Shown in pieces: positions 34,056-42,910 of a stretch of 64,000 nt of DNA. Under the pieces are notes generated by a model. It was not told the DNA's origin. It worked only from the letters and a program-made list of their open reading frames with translations, and did no database searches. The stretch spans positions 1,984,001 through 2,048,000 of the forward strand of contig NZ_CP146256.1 in assembly GCF_039134705.1 (NCBI RefSeq), given 5' to 3'. The DNA is from Kineothrix sp. IPX-CK. Its GTDB lineage: Bacteria > Bacillota > Clostridia > Lachnospirales > Lachnospiraceae. Within the stretch, counting starts at the first letter, position 1. Every line of letters begins with the position of its first letter. A program made the translations under genes and the position numbers.

Positions 34056-34208
34056 ATGGCGAAAGCAGGTATGAGAAGACCGGATCCGAAGGAGCCGCAT
34101 GGAACAGAAAGCAATAAAAAAATGAAAATAAAAAAGAATGAAACGGAACCGGTACCCGAGATCCAGGGAAAGGCTAAAGCAGGGCATAATAAGGCGAATA
34201 ACCTGTAG
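34056..34208 (+). CDS. Very small basic protein (50 aa)
   Basis: The frame starts MAKAGMRRPDPKEPHGTESN and ends GKAKAGHNKANNL. It is rich in Lys, Pro, Glu and Gly, has no hydrophobic core and is probably disordered. The ATG follows AAGGATGGTGAATT. The role is unknown. A D-2-hydroxyacid dehydrogenase begins 35 bases downstream on the same strand, so the two may be cotranscribed. It is easy to miss because of its size. Confidence 0.6.
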   Translation: MAKAGMRRPDPKEPHGTESNKKMKIKKNETEPVPEIQGKAKAGHNKANNL

Positions 34209-34243
34209 GAGACGGTACCGGAAGACAAGAAGGGTGACAAAAG

Positions 34244-35203
34244 ATGAAAATAGTAATTACAGCAAGAGACTTTTCCGTACACGATGCAGGCTTACTGGAA
34301 GGACTTGTAAAGGCTGGTCATGAGGTGGCCGATTACAGCGGGGAAAGTATGGGAACAGGTACCGCGGAGTATATCGTATATAGGGCAGCAGAAGATGCGG
34401 ATATCGCGATTACCGGTCTGGAACCCTATAACGAGGAAGTGATTAGAAGGTGTCCTAAGTTAAAAATGATATCCCGGAGGGGTATTGGATATGACTCCGT
34501 GGATTTGGCAGCTTGTAAGCAAAGAGGAATTATTCTGGCGAGAACCGCAGGAATGGTAGAGGAAGCCGTAGCGGAACATGTTATGGCATATATTCTTCAT
34601 TTTGCGCGCAATGTGGAAATGCAGAGTATGGCGATGCATGACAGGCAGTGGAGCAGAATTATGATGGCGGGTGCAAAGACAAGGACCTTGGGACTGATCG
34701 GTTTTGGCGGGATCGGTATGGAAATCGCTAAAAGAGCCGTTTCGTTTGGCATGAAAGTAATTTATTATTGCAGGCACCCGAAAGAGGAATGGGAGAAGGA
34801 ATATCATGCCGTTTATTGTGACTTGGACCAACTATTGTCGGTAAGCGATTACGTTTCGGTAAATGTTCCTTTGACAGAAGAAACCAGAGGAATGTTCGGT
34901 GAGGAGCTGTTTCGAAAGATGAAGCCGGAGAGCATATTTATCAATACTGCGCGCGGGCCGGTTGCGGATGTTGCAGCGCTGAAGCAGGTATTGCAGGAAG
35001 GAAGAATCCGCGGTGCTGCAATCGATGTATTCGATGCGGAACCATGTACGGATTCTCCGTTAATTGGATGTCCCAACGTTATTCTCACCCCACATACTGC
35101 ATCTTATACGAGTGAGAACTTCGACGAAATGAACAGAGCCGCTGTTCAAAATGTTATCGATTTTATAAATAATAAGCTGTCTCCGGGAAATAGGGTGATT
35201 TAG
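34244..35203 (+). CDS. D-isomer-specific 2-hydroxyacid dehydrogenase (SerA-like)
   Basis: A 319-residue NAD-dependent dehydrogenase. The catalytic N-terminal lobe (RRGIGYDSVDLAACKQRGI, near 81) is followed by the Rossmann core, with GLIGFGGIGMEIAKRA near 150 as the NAD motif. FINTARGPVADV near 232 and the C-terminal TPHTASYT (catalytic His) complete the Arg-Glu-His set. It lacks the ACT and intervening domains of long 3-phosphoglycerate dehydrogenases and no serine gene is adjacent, so the substrate is open (3-phosphoglycerate, glyoxylate or another 2-ketoacid). It is convergent with the reverse-strand permease gene, with 15 bases between them. Confidence 0.88.
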   Translation: MKIVITARDFSVHDAGLLEGLVKAGHEVADYSGESMGTGTAEYIVYRAAEDADIAITGLEPYNEEVIRRCPKLKMISRRGIGYDSVDLAACKQRGIILARTAGMVEEAVAEHVMAYILHFARNVEMQSMAMHDRQWSRIMMAGAKTRTLGLIGFGGIGMEIAKRAVSFGMKVIYYCRHPKEEWEKEYHAVYCDLDQLLSVSDYVSVNVPLTEETRGMFGEELFRKMKPESIFINTARGPVADVAALKQVLQEGRIRGAAIDVFDAEPCTDSPLIGCPNVILTPHTASYTSENFDEMNRAAVQNVIDFINNKLSPGNRVI

Positions 35204-35218
35204 CAACTGGTGAAATTC

Positions 35219-37147
35219 CTAAATCATAGTTTCATCCTTCAGAATATCCCCGATATCCGCATTGCAGATTTTCAGGCCTCCCAGATAATAGGCGAGGCTG
35301 ACAGAAAGCAGGATAAATATTGTGAAAATGAGTATTGGAATTATCGGCGCTGCAGCAATGAATTCCTTTACCGGAATGGAGGCGGTATTCAAGGCGGCTG
35401 CCACAATAGGGATATTTATGACCAGGCTGAAAACAATCGGGCGGAGGGCGACAATCAACGTTTCCATAGCAAGAATTTTTTTCATTCCTTTCGGAGACAA
35501 ACCGACGGAAAGGTATCTTGTGAATTCCTTTCTCCGCTGATAAATCTGCCCCAGCGTAGAAGAGAATACATTTGCGATCCCAATACATGATAATAATCCC
35601 GCAAAAGCCCCCATTAAGAACCTATGGGCCCTTCTGACAGAGGAGTCAAAAATCTCCTCTGTCAGTTTGCTGTCCAAGGTATAGCTGTTCTTTTCCTGTA
35701 AAAGGATCTTAATATCATTTTGTACGGCTGCATCGTAAGATTTGGAAACGAGCTTTATGTTATAGAAGCTTTCAGTATAGGGAAAGCTTTCGGCTAAGTT
35801 AACGTAAAAATCCTGCGGAATTATTAAGGATAAGGAATAATCGATAAGTTCCTCTTTTATCGCAGGGAGAGTGGTTGTAAATGCAGATACGGTGACAGGC
35901 ATATCTCCTCTGTCAGGCATAGCTTCATTTCGAAGCTGCAGCGTTAAGGGCATCCCCTCCTTCAATAAAGGGATATACATTCTATTTAGGCGGTCACTAT
36001 GGAAGCTGTCCCAGATAATATTTACAGCGGTAGAGTCCTTTGCGGAAAGCCCCTTGCTGGAGCAGTAGTCCTTATAGCTTTCGTTATCCAAAACATAAAT
36101 CGGTACGTCGAAAGAATAGCGCCCATCACCTTCAGCCTTTATACTGTCTGAAAGGTTATCAATACTTAGTTTCAACAACTCTTCACTCAGCATATTGGGT
36201 AAAAGGCTTGTAGATGCCGTGATTTTTTTGTATAAGATACAACTTTCCACGCCATCAAGATTTTTGATTTCTCTTAGTAAATTCTCTTCCTCATCCATAT
36301 CCGGAACGGAAAGCATCATATCCCACTTATCCCGGTAACGTTCAAAGTAAGTATGCTTCGTGCTGATACCTGAAATGGCCTCCAGATTGAGGAAGCTTAT
36401 AAAGGCCAGGGCGGATAAGGTCAGCGACAGGGTAGATGTCCTGAACACTCTTTTACGTGAGTGGATTGATTTTATGGATAATTCTCCATAAATTCCAAAT
36501 AAAAAAGAAAACACGCGGTAAGGCTTCATGCTTTCTACGGGCGGTTCCCCACCGTAATGGATTGCATCGAGAGGCGTCAAACGGCTGATTCGCCTTGCCG
36601 GTAACCATGCGGAGATGAGAACGGTCGCTATAGACAGCAGAAGAGCAGCCGCCATAATGACGGCATGATAGCGAAATACCACTTCGTATTTCCTTACGGA
36701 CGCCGTTACAAAGATAATAAGCTGCATAAAGCCGTAACATAGTCCGATTCCGGATAATACACCTGCTGCAATAGGCGCGATGCAGAGAATAAGAGTTTCC
36801 TGCAATAAGAATGTGCGTATCTGATTAGGGGTTGCTCCGGCGCTTTGCAAGATACCTAACTGATGCAAGCGGCTGTTCATGGAGACTTCGAAGGCATTGT
36901 GTATCATAACCGTAAGCGAGAGGCAGATGACGATTAAGATAAAAACATAAGCGACAACGAGCGGCTCTATACTCCCGGTAGAATTCTCATCCATCAGAGA
37001 TTTCCGGTATACTCTGTCTATCCATATATTATAAAAAATTCCGCAGACCAGCGATAATAAGATAGCGGATAAGAAGGAAATCGCAGCCAAAAAAATACTG
37101 CTTAACTTATTTCGTTTGATATATCGGATCGAATACTCCATCCACAT
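35219..37147 (-). CDS. FtsX-family ABC permease of a peptide-sensing/detoxification module
   Basis: A 642-residue permease. Helix 1 (about 18-38) is followed by three helices around 65-190 (FILIVICLSLTVMI; LCIAPIAAGVLSGIGLCYGF; AVIMAAALLLSIATVLISAW), with HQLGILQSAGATPNQI as the FtsX cytoplasmic motif. A ~260-residue extracytoplasmic domain comes next, and a second FtsX motif (FTRYLSVGLSPKGM) with three C-terminal helices ends the protein. Together with the ATPase, kinase and regulator upstream on this strand it resembles Bce-type antimicrobial-peptide modules. The two-half layout is closer to dual-FtsX permeases than to classical BceB with ten helices. Ribosome site AGGAGGAAAAAA precedes the start. 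Confidence 0.85.
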   Translation of the reverse strand: MWMEYSIRYIKRNKLSSIFLAAISFLSAILLSLVCGIFYNIWIDRVYRKSLMDENSTGSIEPLVVAYVFILIVICLSLTVMIHNAFEVSMNSRLHQLGILQSAGATPNQIRTFLLQETLILCIAPIAAGVLSGIGLCYGFMQLIIFVTASVRKYEVVFRYHAVIMAAALLLSIATVLISAWLPARRISRLTPLDAIHYGGEPPVESMKPYRVFSFLFGIYGELSIKSIHSRKRVFRTSTLSLTLSALAFISFLNLEAISGISTKHTYFERYRDKWDMMLSVPDMDEEENLLREIKNLDGVESCILYKKITASTSLLPNMLSEELLKLSIDNLSDSIKAEGDGRYSFDVPIYVLDNESYKDYCSSKGLSAKDSTAVNIIWDSFHSDRLNRMYIPLLKEGMPLTLQLRNEAMPDRGDMPVTVSAFTTTLPAIKEELIDYSLSLIIPQDFYVNLAESFPYTESFYNIKLVSKSYDAAVQNDIKILLQEKNSYTLDSKLTEEIFDSSVRRAHRFLMGAFAGLLSCIGIANVFSSTLGQIYQRRKEFTRYLSVGLSPKGMKKILAMETLIVALRPIVFSLVINIPIVAAALNTASIPVKEFIAAAPIIPILIFTIFILLSVSLAYYLGGLKICNADIGDILKDETMI

Positions 37148-37162
37148 GTTTTTTTCCTCCTG

Positions 37163-37846
37163 TTATTTCCTGATTCTTTCATCCGACACAATATTACCAT
37201 CCTCTAAGCGGAGGATTCGGTCGGCCTGCAAAGCAATATTTTCGTCATGGGTTACGACGAGAAGAGTTTGGTTATATTTTTTATTGGAGTATTTTAGCAG
37301 TTCGATAATATCATGACTGTTCTTGTTATCCAGATTCCCGGTAGGTTCGTCGGCTAATACGAGAGCGGGGGCATGAATCAGCGCCCGTCCGATGGAAACC
37401 CGTTGCTGCTGTCCGCCGGATAATTGCTTCGGTAAATGCGTTTTGCGATCTTGCAGTCCCAAAATGCCGATCAGCTCGTTTAGACGTTCTTCATTTACTT
37501 TTTGGCCGTCTAACTTCAGTGGAAGGGTTATGTTTTCTGTTACATTCAATATGGGAATGAGATTGTAGAACTGATAGACCAGGCCAACCTGCCGCCTCCT
37601 GAAAATCGCCAGTTCCTCCGGAGTTCTCTGAAAGATTTCTTTACCGTCTATTGTTATTGTTCCCAAGCTGGGCTTTTCCACCCCTCCGATTAAGTGAAGC
37701 AGGGTAGATTTCCCTGAGCCGGATTGTCCTATGATTGCGACAAATTCCCCCTTTTCTACGCAAAAAGAAATGTCGTTTAAAGCTGTTACTCTATTCTCAT
37801 CGCTGCCGTAGGTTTTGCATAAGTTTTCGATTTTTAATATTTCCAT
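37163..37846 (-). CDS. ABC ATPase of the peptide-sensing/detoxification module
   Basis: A 227-residue ATP-binding subunit. Walker A is GQSGSGKST (about 39-47), the Q-loop YQFYNLIPI, the signature LSGGQQQRVSIGRAL and Walker B LVLADEPTGNLD. It lies 15 bases before the permease gene on the same strand and is 185 bases downstream of the histidine kinase gene. The MacB/BceA type drives FtsX-like permeases. Confidence 0.93.
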   Translation of the reverse strand: MEILKIENLCKTYGSDENRVTALNDISFCVEKGEFVAIIGQSGSGKSTLLHLIGGVEKPSLGTITIDGKEIFQRTPEELAIFRRRQVGLVYQFYNLIPILNVTENITLPLKLDGQKVNEERLNELIGILGLQDRKTHLPKQLSGGQQQRVSIGRALIHAPALVLADEPTGNLDNKNSHDIIELLKYSNKKYNQTLLVVTHDENIALQADRILRLEDGNIVSDERIRK

Positions 37847-37946
37847 GATAGCCCTCCGAAACCCTCCTAAAATAAATTAAAATAATTATAGCATTTCCTA
37901 TGTGACAGCTCCATGACTGTTTTATTACAAAATTGTCACGAACGAA

Positions 37947-37963
37947 AGTGTGCTTCGCACACT
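37947..37963 (-). repeat. Hairpin between the kinase and ABC genes
   Basis: AGTGTGC (37947-37953) and GCACACT (37957-37963) flank TTC. Read on the reverse strand it is followed by TTCGTT. It could be a weak terminator after the kinase gene or part of the control region of the ABC pair. The remaining 37847-38031 has no gene. The spacing suggests that the ABC pair has its own promoter, probably activated by the response regulator. Confidence 0.45.
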
Positions 37964-38031
37964 CTCGCGGACAAATCCTCGGCAGCACAGCTTTACAAGA
38001 TCGTTCCTGTGAAATAAAAAAGAAGCTTTGA

Positions 38032-39039
38032 TTAAACAGCTCCTTTATAAAAACGTATATGAAATTCGGCTCCGTAAGGATTGCTGTTTTGTGCTTTTAT
38101 TGTCCCGTTTTGTCTGCTGATGATCATGCGGGAAAGAGCCAATCCGATTCCCATGTTTCCCGGACCTGAATTCTTCCCTTTGTAAAAGCGTTCAAATAAA
38201 TGGGGTAAGTCTTCGATGGCAATGCCTGAGCCGGTATCCGATATGATGATTTCTGTGTAAAGAGGATTTTCGGAAGCTGTAATTTTTACGGCTCCATTTT
38301 CCGGTATATGCTCCAGACAGTTTTTGAGGATGTTGCCTATCGCTTCCATAGACCAGAAGAAATCTCCCTTAAAACAAACGTTATCTGCTATGGTGATTTC
38401 CAGGGCTATGTCTTTTATCTCCAGCAAGATTTCCAGAGGAGCCAGAGATTTCTGAATCAGCTCTTTTACCTTTATGGGAGTTTGTTCGAAGGCAACGACG
38501 CCGGATTCCAGCTGGGCTATCTTCAGCAAAGCGGCTATCAGCCATTCAATGCGGGTGAGGAGACTGACGATTTCCCTTATATATTCGCTTCTTTGCTCCG
38601 GCTGCAATTCTTTCCGTCCAAGACGTGGAACGAGCATGCGGATGGAGGTAAGGGGCGTTCTGATTTGATGGGAGATATCGGCGATGGAGCTGCTCAAGTG
38701 ACTTTTCTCCTTTTGCAGCAGTTCGGTTTGTTCCTGTAAACGCATGGTCATTTTATATATTTCACTGGAAAGCAGAGCCAATTCGCCTTCCTTATCCGGA
38801 GCGAAATTCGTTCTTTGCCTGCTATGGAGAATGGAGTCCACCTGATTGCTTAATGAAGAAATAGCCTTGTACCGCTTCGTGGTAAATCCCATAAACAATG
38901 ATAAGGCAACCGCACATACTGCTAAAACATAGACGGCCGCCGAAGCGCTGAGCAAAAAGGACCCAGAGACGGCAAATAAGGTAAATAGTGCATAGAGTGC
39001 TAATAAATTTTTTATCTCAGGATTTCTAAGAAGATGCAT
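38032..39039 (-). CDS. Sensor histidine kinase, short intramembrane-sensing type
   Basis: A 335-residue kinase with two helices close together at the N-terminus (about 12-30 and 34-52) and almost no extracytoplasmic loop. This is the hallmark of BceS-like kinases that sense through a partner ABC transporter. The dimerisation domain carries the phospho-acceptor His124 in ISHQIRTPLTS. The ATPase domain has the N box ILKNCLEH, DTGSGIAIEDL (G1), FERFYKG (F) and GNMGIGLAL (G2). The response regulator gene lies 32 bases upstream. Confidence 0.93.
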   Translation of the reverse strand: MHLLRNPEIKNLLALYALFTLFAVSGSFLLSASAAVYVLAVCAVALSLFMGFTTKRYKAISSLSNQVDSILHSRQRTNFAPDKEGELALLSSEIYKMTMRLQEQTELLQKEKSHLSSSIADISHQIRTPLTSIRMLVPRLGRKELQPEQRSEYIREIVSLLTRIEWLIAALLKIAQLESGVVAFEQTPIKVKELIQKSLAPLEILLEIKDIALEITIADNVCFKGDFFWSMEAIGNILKNCLEHIPENGAVKITASENPLYTEIIISDTGSGIAIEDLPHLFERFYKGKNSGPGNMGIGLALSRMIISRQNGTIKAQNSNPYGAEFHIRFYKGAV

Positions 39040-39071
39040 ATCAATGACCGTTCCCTTTCCAATATATTAAT

Positions 39072-39743
39072 TTATTCTCCCAGCATATATCCTAATCCCC
39101 GGATGGTTCTTATGATTGTTGGGGAAGTAGGATCCTCTTCGATTTTGTCGCGAAGCCTTTTGATATAGACGGTTAAGGTATTGTCATATACATAATCTCC
39201 GGCTATATCCCAGATTTCTTCAAGCAGACGGTTTCTGGACAATACGGTGCCCTGATGGTTAAAGAACACTAATAATAATCGATATTCCAGCGGAGACAGA
39301 AGTATTTCGTGTCCATTCCTGGAAACAACAGCTTTCAAAGTGTCTATCTTCAGTCCTGCGGTTTCGAATACAACAGGGCCTTTCCCGTTGCGGCGCAGAA
39401 CATTTTTTATCCTGGATATTAATTCCATTGGCCGAAATGGTTTTGTAATATAGTCGTCGGCGCCTAAGTCAAATCCTGTTACGATGCTTGCCTCATCGTC
39501 CATGGCAGTCAGGAAAATGACAGGAGTCTCGCCCTTACGCTTTATGGCTGTACAAAGAGAATAACCGTTTCCGTCAGGTAAGGTCAAATCGAGAAGAATC
39601 AAGTCAAAAACGTTTTGATCAATTTCCTGAAGCGCGGCTTCTCTGGTCATTACACTGTAGACCTTAAAGCCCTCGTCTTCTAATAAAATGCGAAGATTTT
39701 GGACAATTTCCAGATTATCTTCAATAATTAAAATATTTGTCAT
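39072..39743 (-). CDS. OmpR/PhoB-family response regulator
   Basis: A ~223-residue regulator. The receiver domain has the acidic pair E8/D9, phospho-acceptor Asp52 (LILLDLTLPDGNG), the conserved Thr (FLTAMDD) and Lys (ITKPFRP). The C-terminal winged helix has SPLEYRLLLVF, NRLLEEIWD and the VYIKRLRDKIE recognition helix. The start MTNILIIEDN at 39743 is standard for the family; four more codons (from 39755) are possible. It forms an operon with the kinase gene and presumably activates the ABC pair. Confidence 0.93.
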   Translation of the reverse strand: MTNILIIEDNLEIVQNLRILLEDEGFKVYSVMTREAALQEIDQNVFDLILLDLTLPDGNGYSLCTAIKRKGETPVIFLTAMDDEASIVTGFDLGADDYITKPFRPMELISRIKNVLRRNGKGPVVFETAGLKIDTLKAVVSRNGHEILLSPLEYRLLLVFFNHQGTVLSRNRLLEEIWDIAGDYVYDNTLTVYIKRLRDKIEEDPTSPTIIRTIRGLGYMLGE

Positions 39744-39909
39744 AGCAATAACCACGCCCTTTCCGTTACCGGCTAATCTTGCCCGCAGATATAATATATT
39801 AACATGCGGTAATTGCAGCTTGTATTGTTCTTAGTTATAAATTATAATACACGCATGTTCAAAAAACAACATGTGGGCGTAATCCCAAGAAATGGCAAAA
39901 ACATACCGG

Positions 39910-39939
39910 TTGCGAAGCGAAACGGGATTATGATATAAT
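39910..39939 (+). promoter_or_regulatory. Promoter of the small membrane-anchored protein gene
   Basis: TTGCGA (39910-39915), 18 bases and TATAAT (39934-39939). The divergent region 39744-39909 also contains several TATAAT-like boxes on the other strand and an imperfect CATGTT...AACATG repeat (39855-39874). No further element can be assigned. Confidence 0.6.
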
Positions 39940-39992
39940 CTATAATTATAAGTAAACTATCACATCAGTAAATGAATAAAAGGAAAATAGAT

Positions 39993-40322
39993 ATGCAAAT
40001 CAAGAAGAAAAAATTGTTTATTCTCTTTATTGTAATAGGATTACTTTTGGTATGCTTGTTTCTTGTACTGTTTATGCAGTTCAAAAAAAATACTAAGCAG
40101 ACTGAAAGCAGTATAGCGGGAACGATTGTAGAAATCCGGGAAGACAGCATATTATTTCAGGATGAAGCAGGCGGTGAGTATATTGTCTATTTTGATTCCG
40201 ATTATAGAGGCCAAGCGCTGGAAACACTTGCTGCGGGTACAGAAGTGAAAATTTGGTTTTCGGGCCAGATTGCGGAGTCATATCCGATGCAGATTGTCGC
40301 ATATGAAATTGAAATAAAATAA
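39993..40322 (+). CDS. Small membrane-anchored protein with an OB-like domain
   Basis: A ~109-residue protein. A lysine cluster (MQIKKKKLF) and a single hydrophobic helix (LFILFIVIGLLLVCLFLVLFM) anchor an outside domain of ~75 residues that reads like a five-strand barrel (SIAGTIVEIREDSILFQDE; GTEVKIWFSGQIAES). It resembles DUF3221-type proteins; the function is unknown. The start is taken at the ATG at 39993 behind AAAAGGAAAATAGAT, with an upstream in-frame ATG at 39972. A terminator follows. Confidence 0.75.
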   Translation: MQIKKKKLFILFIVIGLLLVCLFLVLFMQFKKNTKQTESSIAGTIVEIREDSILFQDEAGGEYIVYFDSDYRGQALETLAAGTEVKIWFSGQIAESYPMQIVAYEIEIK

Positions 40323-40336
40323 TGGTATTGTTCGAG

Positions 40337-40404
40337 TAAGGTCAGAGCAGCTTTTGGAGCGGAAAGATTCCGGTTCCGATGCTGCGGTATGACCTTATTT
40401 TTTT
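40337..40404 (+). terminator. Long-arm terminator
   Basis: TAAGGTCA (40337-40344) pairs with TGACCTTA (40390-40397), with further pairing inside (GCAGC...GCTGC), and is followed by a run of seven T. The remaining 40405-40608 holds the unassigned promoter of the sugar operon. Confidence 0.85.
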
Positions 40405-40608
40405 GTGCAATTAAGAAAATCCTCTCGTTTATTGTTTCTGTATTTTTTCACAATCTGAAACGATGATTTTTGTGAATAATGATAATTTTTTGAAATGTTG
40501 GGGATTCTTATTGCGAATATGCTTATGGTATGTTACTATATGCCTACAAACGATATATACGAACACTGTTCGGATATACAAACAAAGATAAAACAAGGAG
40601 GAAATAAA

Positions 40609-41943
40609 ATGAAGAAAAGGTTAGGATTGCTGCTGGCAACGGGAATGCTTTCATTTAGCATGATTTTGGCCGGCTGCGGCAATAGCAGCAAGGAAAACGG
40701 AGCAAGCGGAGCTGCTGAGACGAAGGAAGAAGCTGCGGCAGAGGAAACACAGAAGATTACAGTATGGGCGTGGGATGATAATTTCAACGTTGCTGTCATG
40801 AAGACTGCGGCGGAGTATTATAAGAAATTGAATCCGGATGCAAAGGTAGAAATTGAAGTAATCTCCAACTCCAAGGAGGATATTTATAAGAAGCTGCAGA
40901 CGGGTCTGGCATCCGGCGGTAAGAGCTTGCCTGATATCTGTCTGATTGAAGACTACAGCATATACCAATACTTAAATTCTTACTCTAAATATTTTTATCC
41001 CTTGAGCGATGACTTGGATTACAGCCAGTTCTCCCCGTATAAGGTAGAGGTGATGACCTATAATGACAAGGCATACGGCGTTCCCTTCGACGCAGGAGTA
41101 ACAGGACTCTTTTACCGTACCGATTACTTAGAGCAGGCAGGTTTTACGGCAGCGGATCTGGAAGATATTACGTGGGACCGCTTCATCGAAATCGGTAAGC
41201 AGGTAGAGGAGCAGACCGGGGTGAAGATGACCGTAGCAAATGGTACCAACTATTCCTCGCTGTTTCGTACGATGATGCAGTCTGCGGGAGCATGGTACTG
41301 CGATTCCAACGGAGAGTTGACGATTACGAATAACGATGTTTTAAAAGAATCTTTAGAGACGATTAAGAAAATGCGCGATGCAGGAGTTATCTTGGAATGT
41401 GCAGATGATTCCACCCTTGCGGGAGCTATTAATGACGGAACCACAGCGTCGGTCATCAACGCGGCATGGAGAGTATCCACCATAAAAGCGGAACCGGAAC
41501 AGTCCGGAAAATGGGCGGTTGCTTCCACTCCCAGACTGAACAATGCTAATTCCGTAAATGCATCGAATACGGGCGGTTCAAGCTGGTATGTTTTGGACAA
41601 TGGACAGGATAAGGGAGCAATTGCAGATTTTCTCAAAACAGTATATGCGGGCGATGTAGACTTTTACAGCGATATTCTAGTAAATCAAGGAGCAGTAGGC
41701 ACCTATCTCCCGGCACAGGAGGGACAGGCATATCAGACCGAAGACGAGTTCTTCGGAGGTCAGAAAGTGTTTGCAGAGTTTGCTGGCTGGCTGCCGGAAG
41801 TACCTTCCGTAATGTATGGCAAGAACGTGCCGGAAGCAAATACCGCGGTAAACACTGCTCTGTTTAGCTACTTGCAGGGAGATATTACTGTAGAAGAGGC
41901 CCTGACGCAGGCAGAGGACCAATTAAAGAACCAGATTCAGTAA
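40609..41943 (+). CDS. Sugar ABC transporter substrate-binding lipoprotein (galactoside/galactonate operon)
   Basis: A 444-residue family-1 extracellular solute-binding protein. The signal peptide has lipobox LAGC (Cys at about residue 22). A Ser/Glu/Ala-rich tether is followed by the two-lobed binding fold (TVWAWDDNFNVAVMKTAAEYY; GVPFDAGVTGLFYRTDYLEQAGF). The start is the ATG at 40609 behind AAGGAGGAAATAA. A longer frame from 40495 only adds an out-of-character extension. Gene order (binding protein, two permeases, GH35, dgoD, dgoK, dgoA) predicts a beta-galactoside or galactonate-containing ligand. The energising ATPase is not encoded here, so a shared MsmK-type ATPase is likely. Confidence 0.92.
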   Translation: MKKRLGLLLATGMLSFSMILAGCGNSSKENGASGAAETKEEAAAEETQKITVWAWDDNFNVAVMKTAAEYYKKLNPDAKVEIEVISNSKEDIYKKLQTGLASGGKSLPDICLIEDYSIYQYLNSYSKYFYPLSDDLDYSQFSPYKVEVMTYNDKAYGVPFDAGVTGLFYRTDYLEQAGFTAADLEDITWDRFIEIGKQVEEQTGVKMTVANGTNYSSLFRTMMQSAGAWYCDSNGELTITNNDVLKESLETIKKMRDAGVILECADDSTLAGAINDGTTASVINAAWRVSTIKAEPEQSGKWAVASTPRLNNANSVNASNTGGSSWYVLDNGQDKGAIADFLKTVYAGDVDFYSDILVNQGAVGTYLPAQEGQAYQTEDEFFGGQKVFAEFAGWLPEVPSVMYGKNVPEANTAVNTALFSYLQGDITVEEALTQAEDQLKNQIQ

Positions 41944-41965
41944 GAAATGAAGGCAGGATAGATAT

Positions 41966-42004
41966 ATGGATTTACCGGTACGCCGTAGCGTCCGGTGAAT
42001 CCAT
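41966..42004 (+). other. mRNA stem-loop between binding-protein and permease genes
   Basis: ATGGATTTACCGG (41966-41978) pairs with the complementary stretch ending GAATCCAT at 42004, around GCCGTAGC. No T-run follows. Such hairpins commonly protect the binding-protein mRNA so that it outnumbers the permeases. Confidence 0.65.
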
Positions 42005-42033
42005 AGCACTGCTTTGAGAAGAAAGGTGATGAC

Positions 42034-42909
42034 ATGAAAAAAACGCAGAATACGGTCAACTATAATAAATATGGTTGGTTCTTTATTTCTTTCGCGATGC
42101 TTGCTTTTGTATTGTTTACGCTTTACCCGATGATAGAATCTTTAAGCCTTTCCTTTAAGGTGTTGAGGGACGGAGAATATGTCTTCGGCGGCCTGACGAA
42201 TATAAAACGTTTGCTGGGCGATAAGATTTTTCATAAAACGATTGGAAATACGTTTCTCTTTTTGGCAATTCAAGCCCCGCTCATGCTCATGCTGGCGTTG
42301 GTGTATGCGACTATTCTGAATGCCCCCAAGCTGAGATTTCGGACTTTTTACCGTACGGCGATCTTTGTGCCTTGCGTTACATCGCTGGTAGCATATTCCG
42401 TATTGTTCAAATTAATGTTCGCAAACGATGGTATCATCAATTACTTATTGGTAAATTTGCACCTGATAGACGAACCGATTTTCTTTTTAAACGATCCGTT
42501 TTGGGCAAGAGTAGTTATTATTCTCGCTATGACATGGCGGTGGACAGGCTATAATATGATGTTTTATTTGGCGGCACTGCAAAATATTCCGGCGGAAACC
42601 TATGAGGCCGCGAGGGTAGACGGTGCGAACGCGGTACAGACCCTCTTTAAGATTACAATACCGCAGCTAAAACCTATTATTTTATTGACGACGATAATGA
42701 CGACAAATGGTACATTGCAGTTATTCGACGAGCCGATGAATATTACCGGAGGCGGTCCGGCGGAAATGACGACTACAATGTCACAGTATATATATAACAA
42801 CGCATTCGTTTATGCACCTAATTTCGGCTATTCCGTATCGATGTCCTATGTAATCGTAACATTGGTGGCGCTGCTGGCATTCGTACAGTTCAAGGTGGGA
42901 AAGGACTAA
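42034..42909 (+). CDS. Sugar ABC transporter permease (MalF-type)
   Basis: A 291-residue six-helix permease. Helix 1 is FFISFAMLAFVLFTLYPMI, and the EAA loop YEAARVDGANAVQTLFKITIPQLKP (about 190-214) contacts the ATPase. It ends one base before the next permease start. As the first of two permeases it matches MalF/UgpA-type subunits without the long MalF periplasmic loop. Confidence 0.93.
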   Translation: MKKTQNTVNYNKYGWFFISFAMLAFVLFTLYPMIESLSLSFKVLRDGEYVFGGLTNIKRLLGDKIFHKTIGNTFLFLAIQAPLMLMLALVYATILNAPKLRFRTFYRTAIFVPCVTSLVAYSVLFKLMFANDGIINYLLVNLHLIDEPIFFLNDPFWARVVIILAMTWRWTGYNMMFYLAALQNIPAETYEAARVDGANAVQTLFKITIPQLKPIILLTTIMTTNGTLQLFDEPMNITGGGPAEMTTTMSQYIYNNAFVYAPNFGYSVSMSYVIVTLVALLAFVQFKVGKD

Positions 42910-42910
42910 T

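Noticed and set aside
40495..40608. N-terminal extension of the sugar-binding lipoprotein
   Set aside because: It would place the signal peptide internally; AAGGAGG directly precedes the ATG at 40609.
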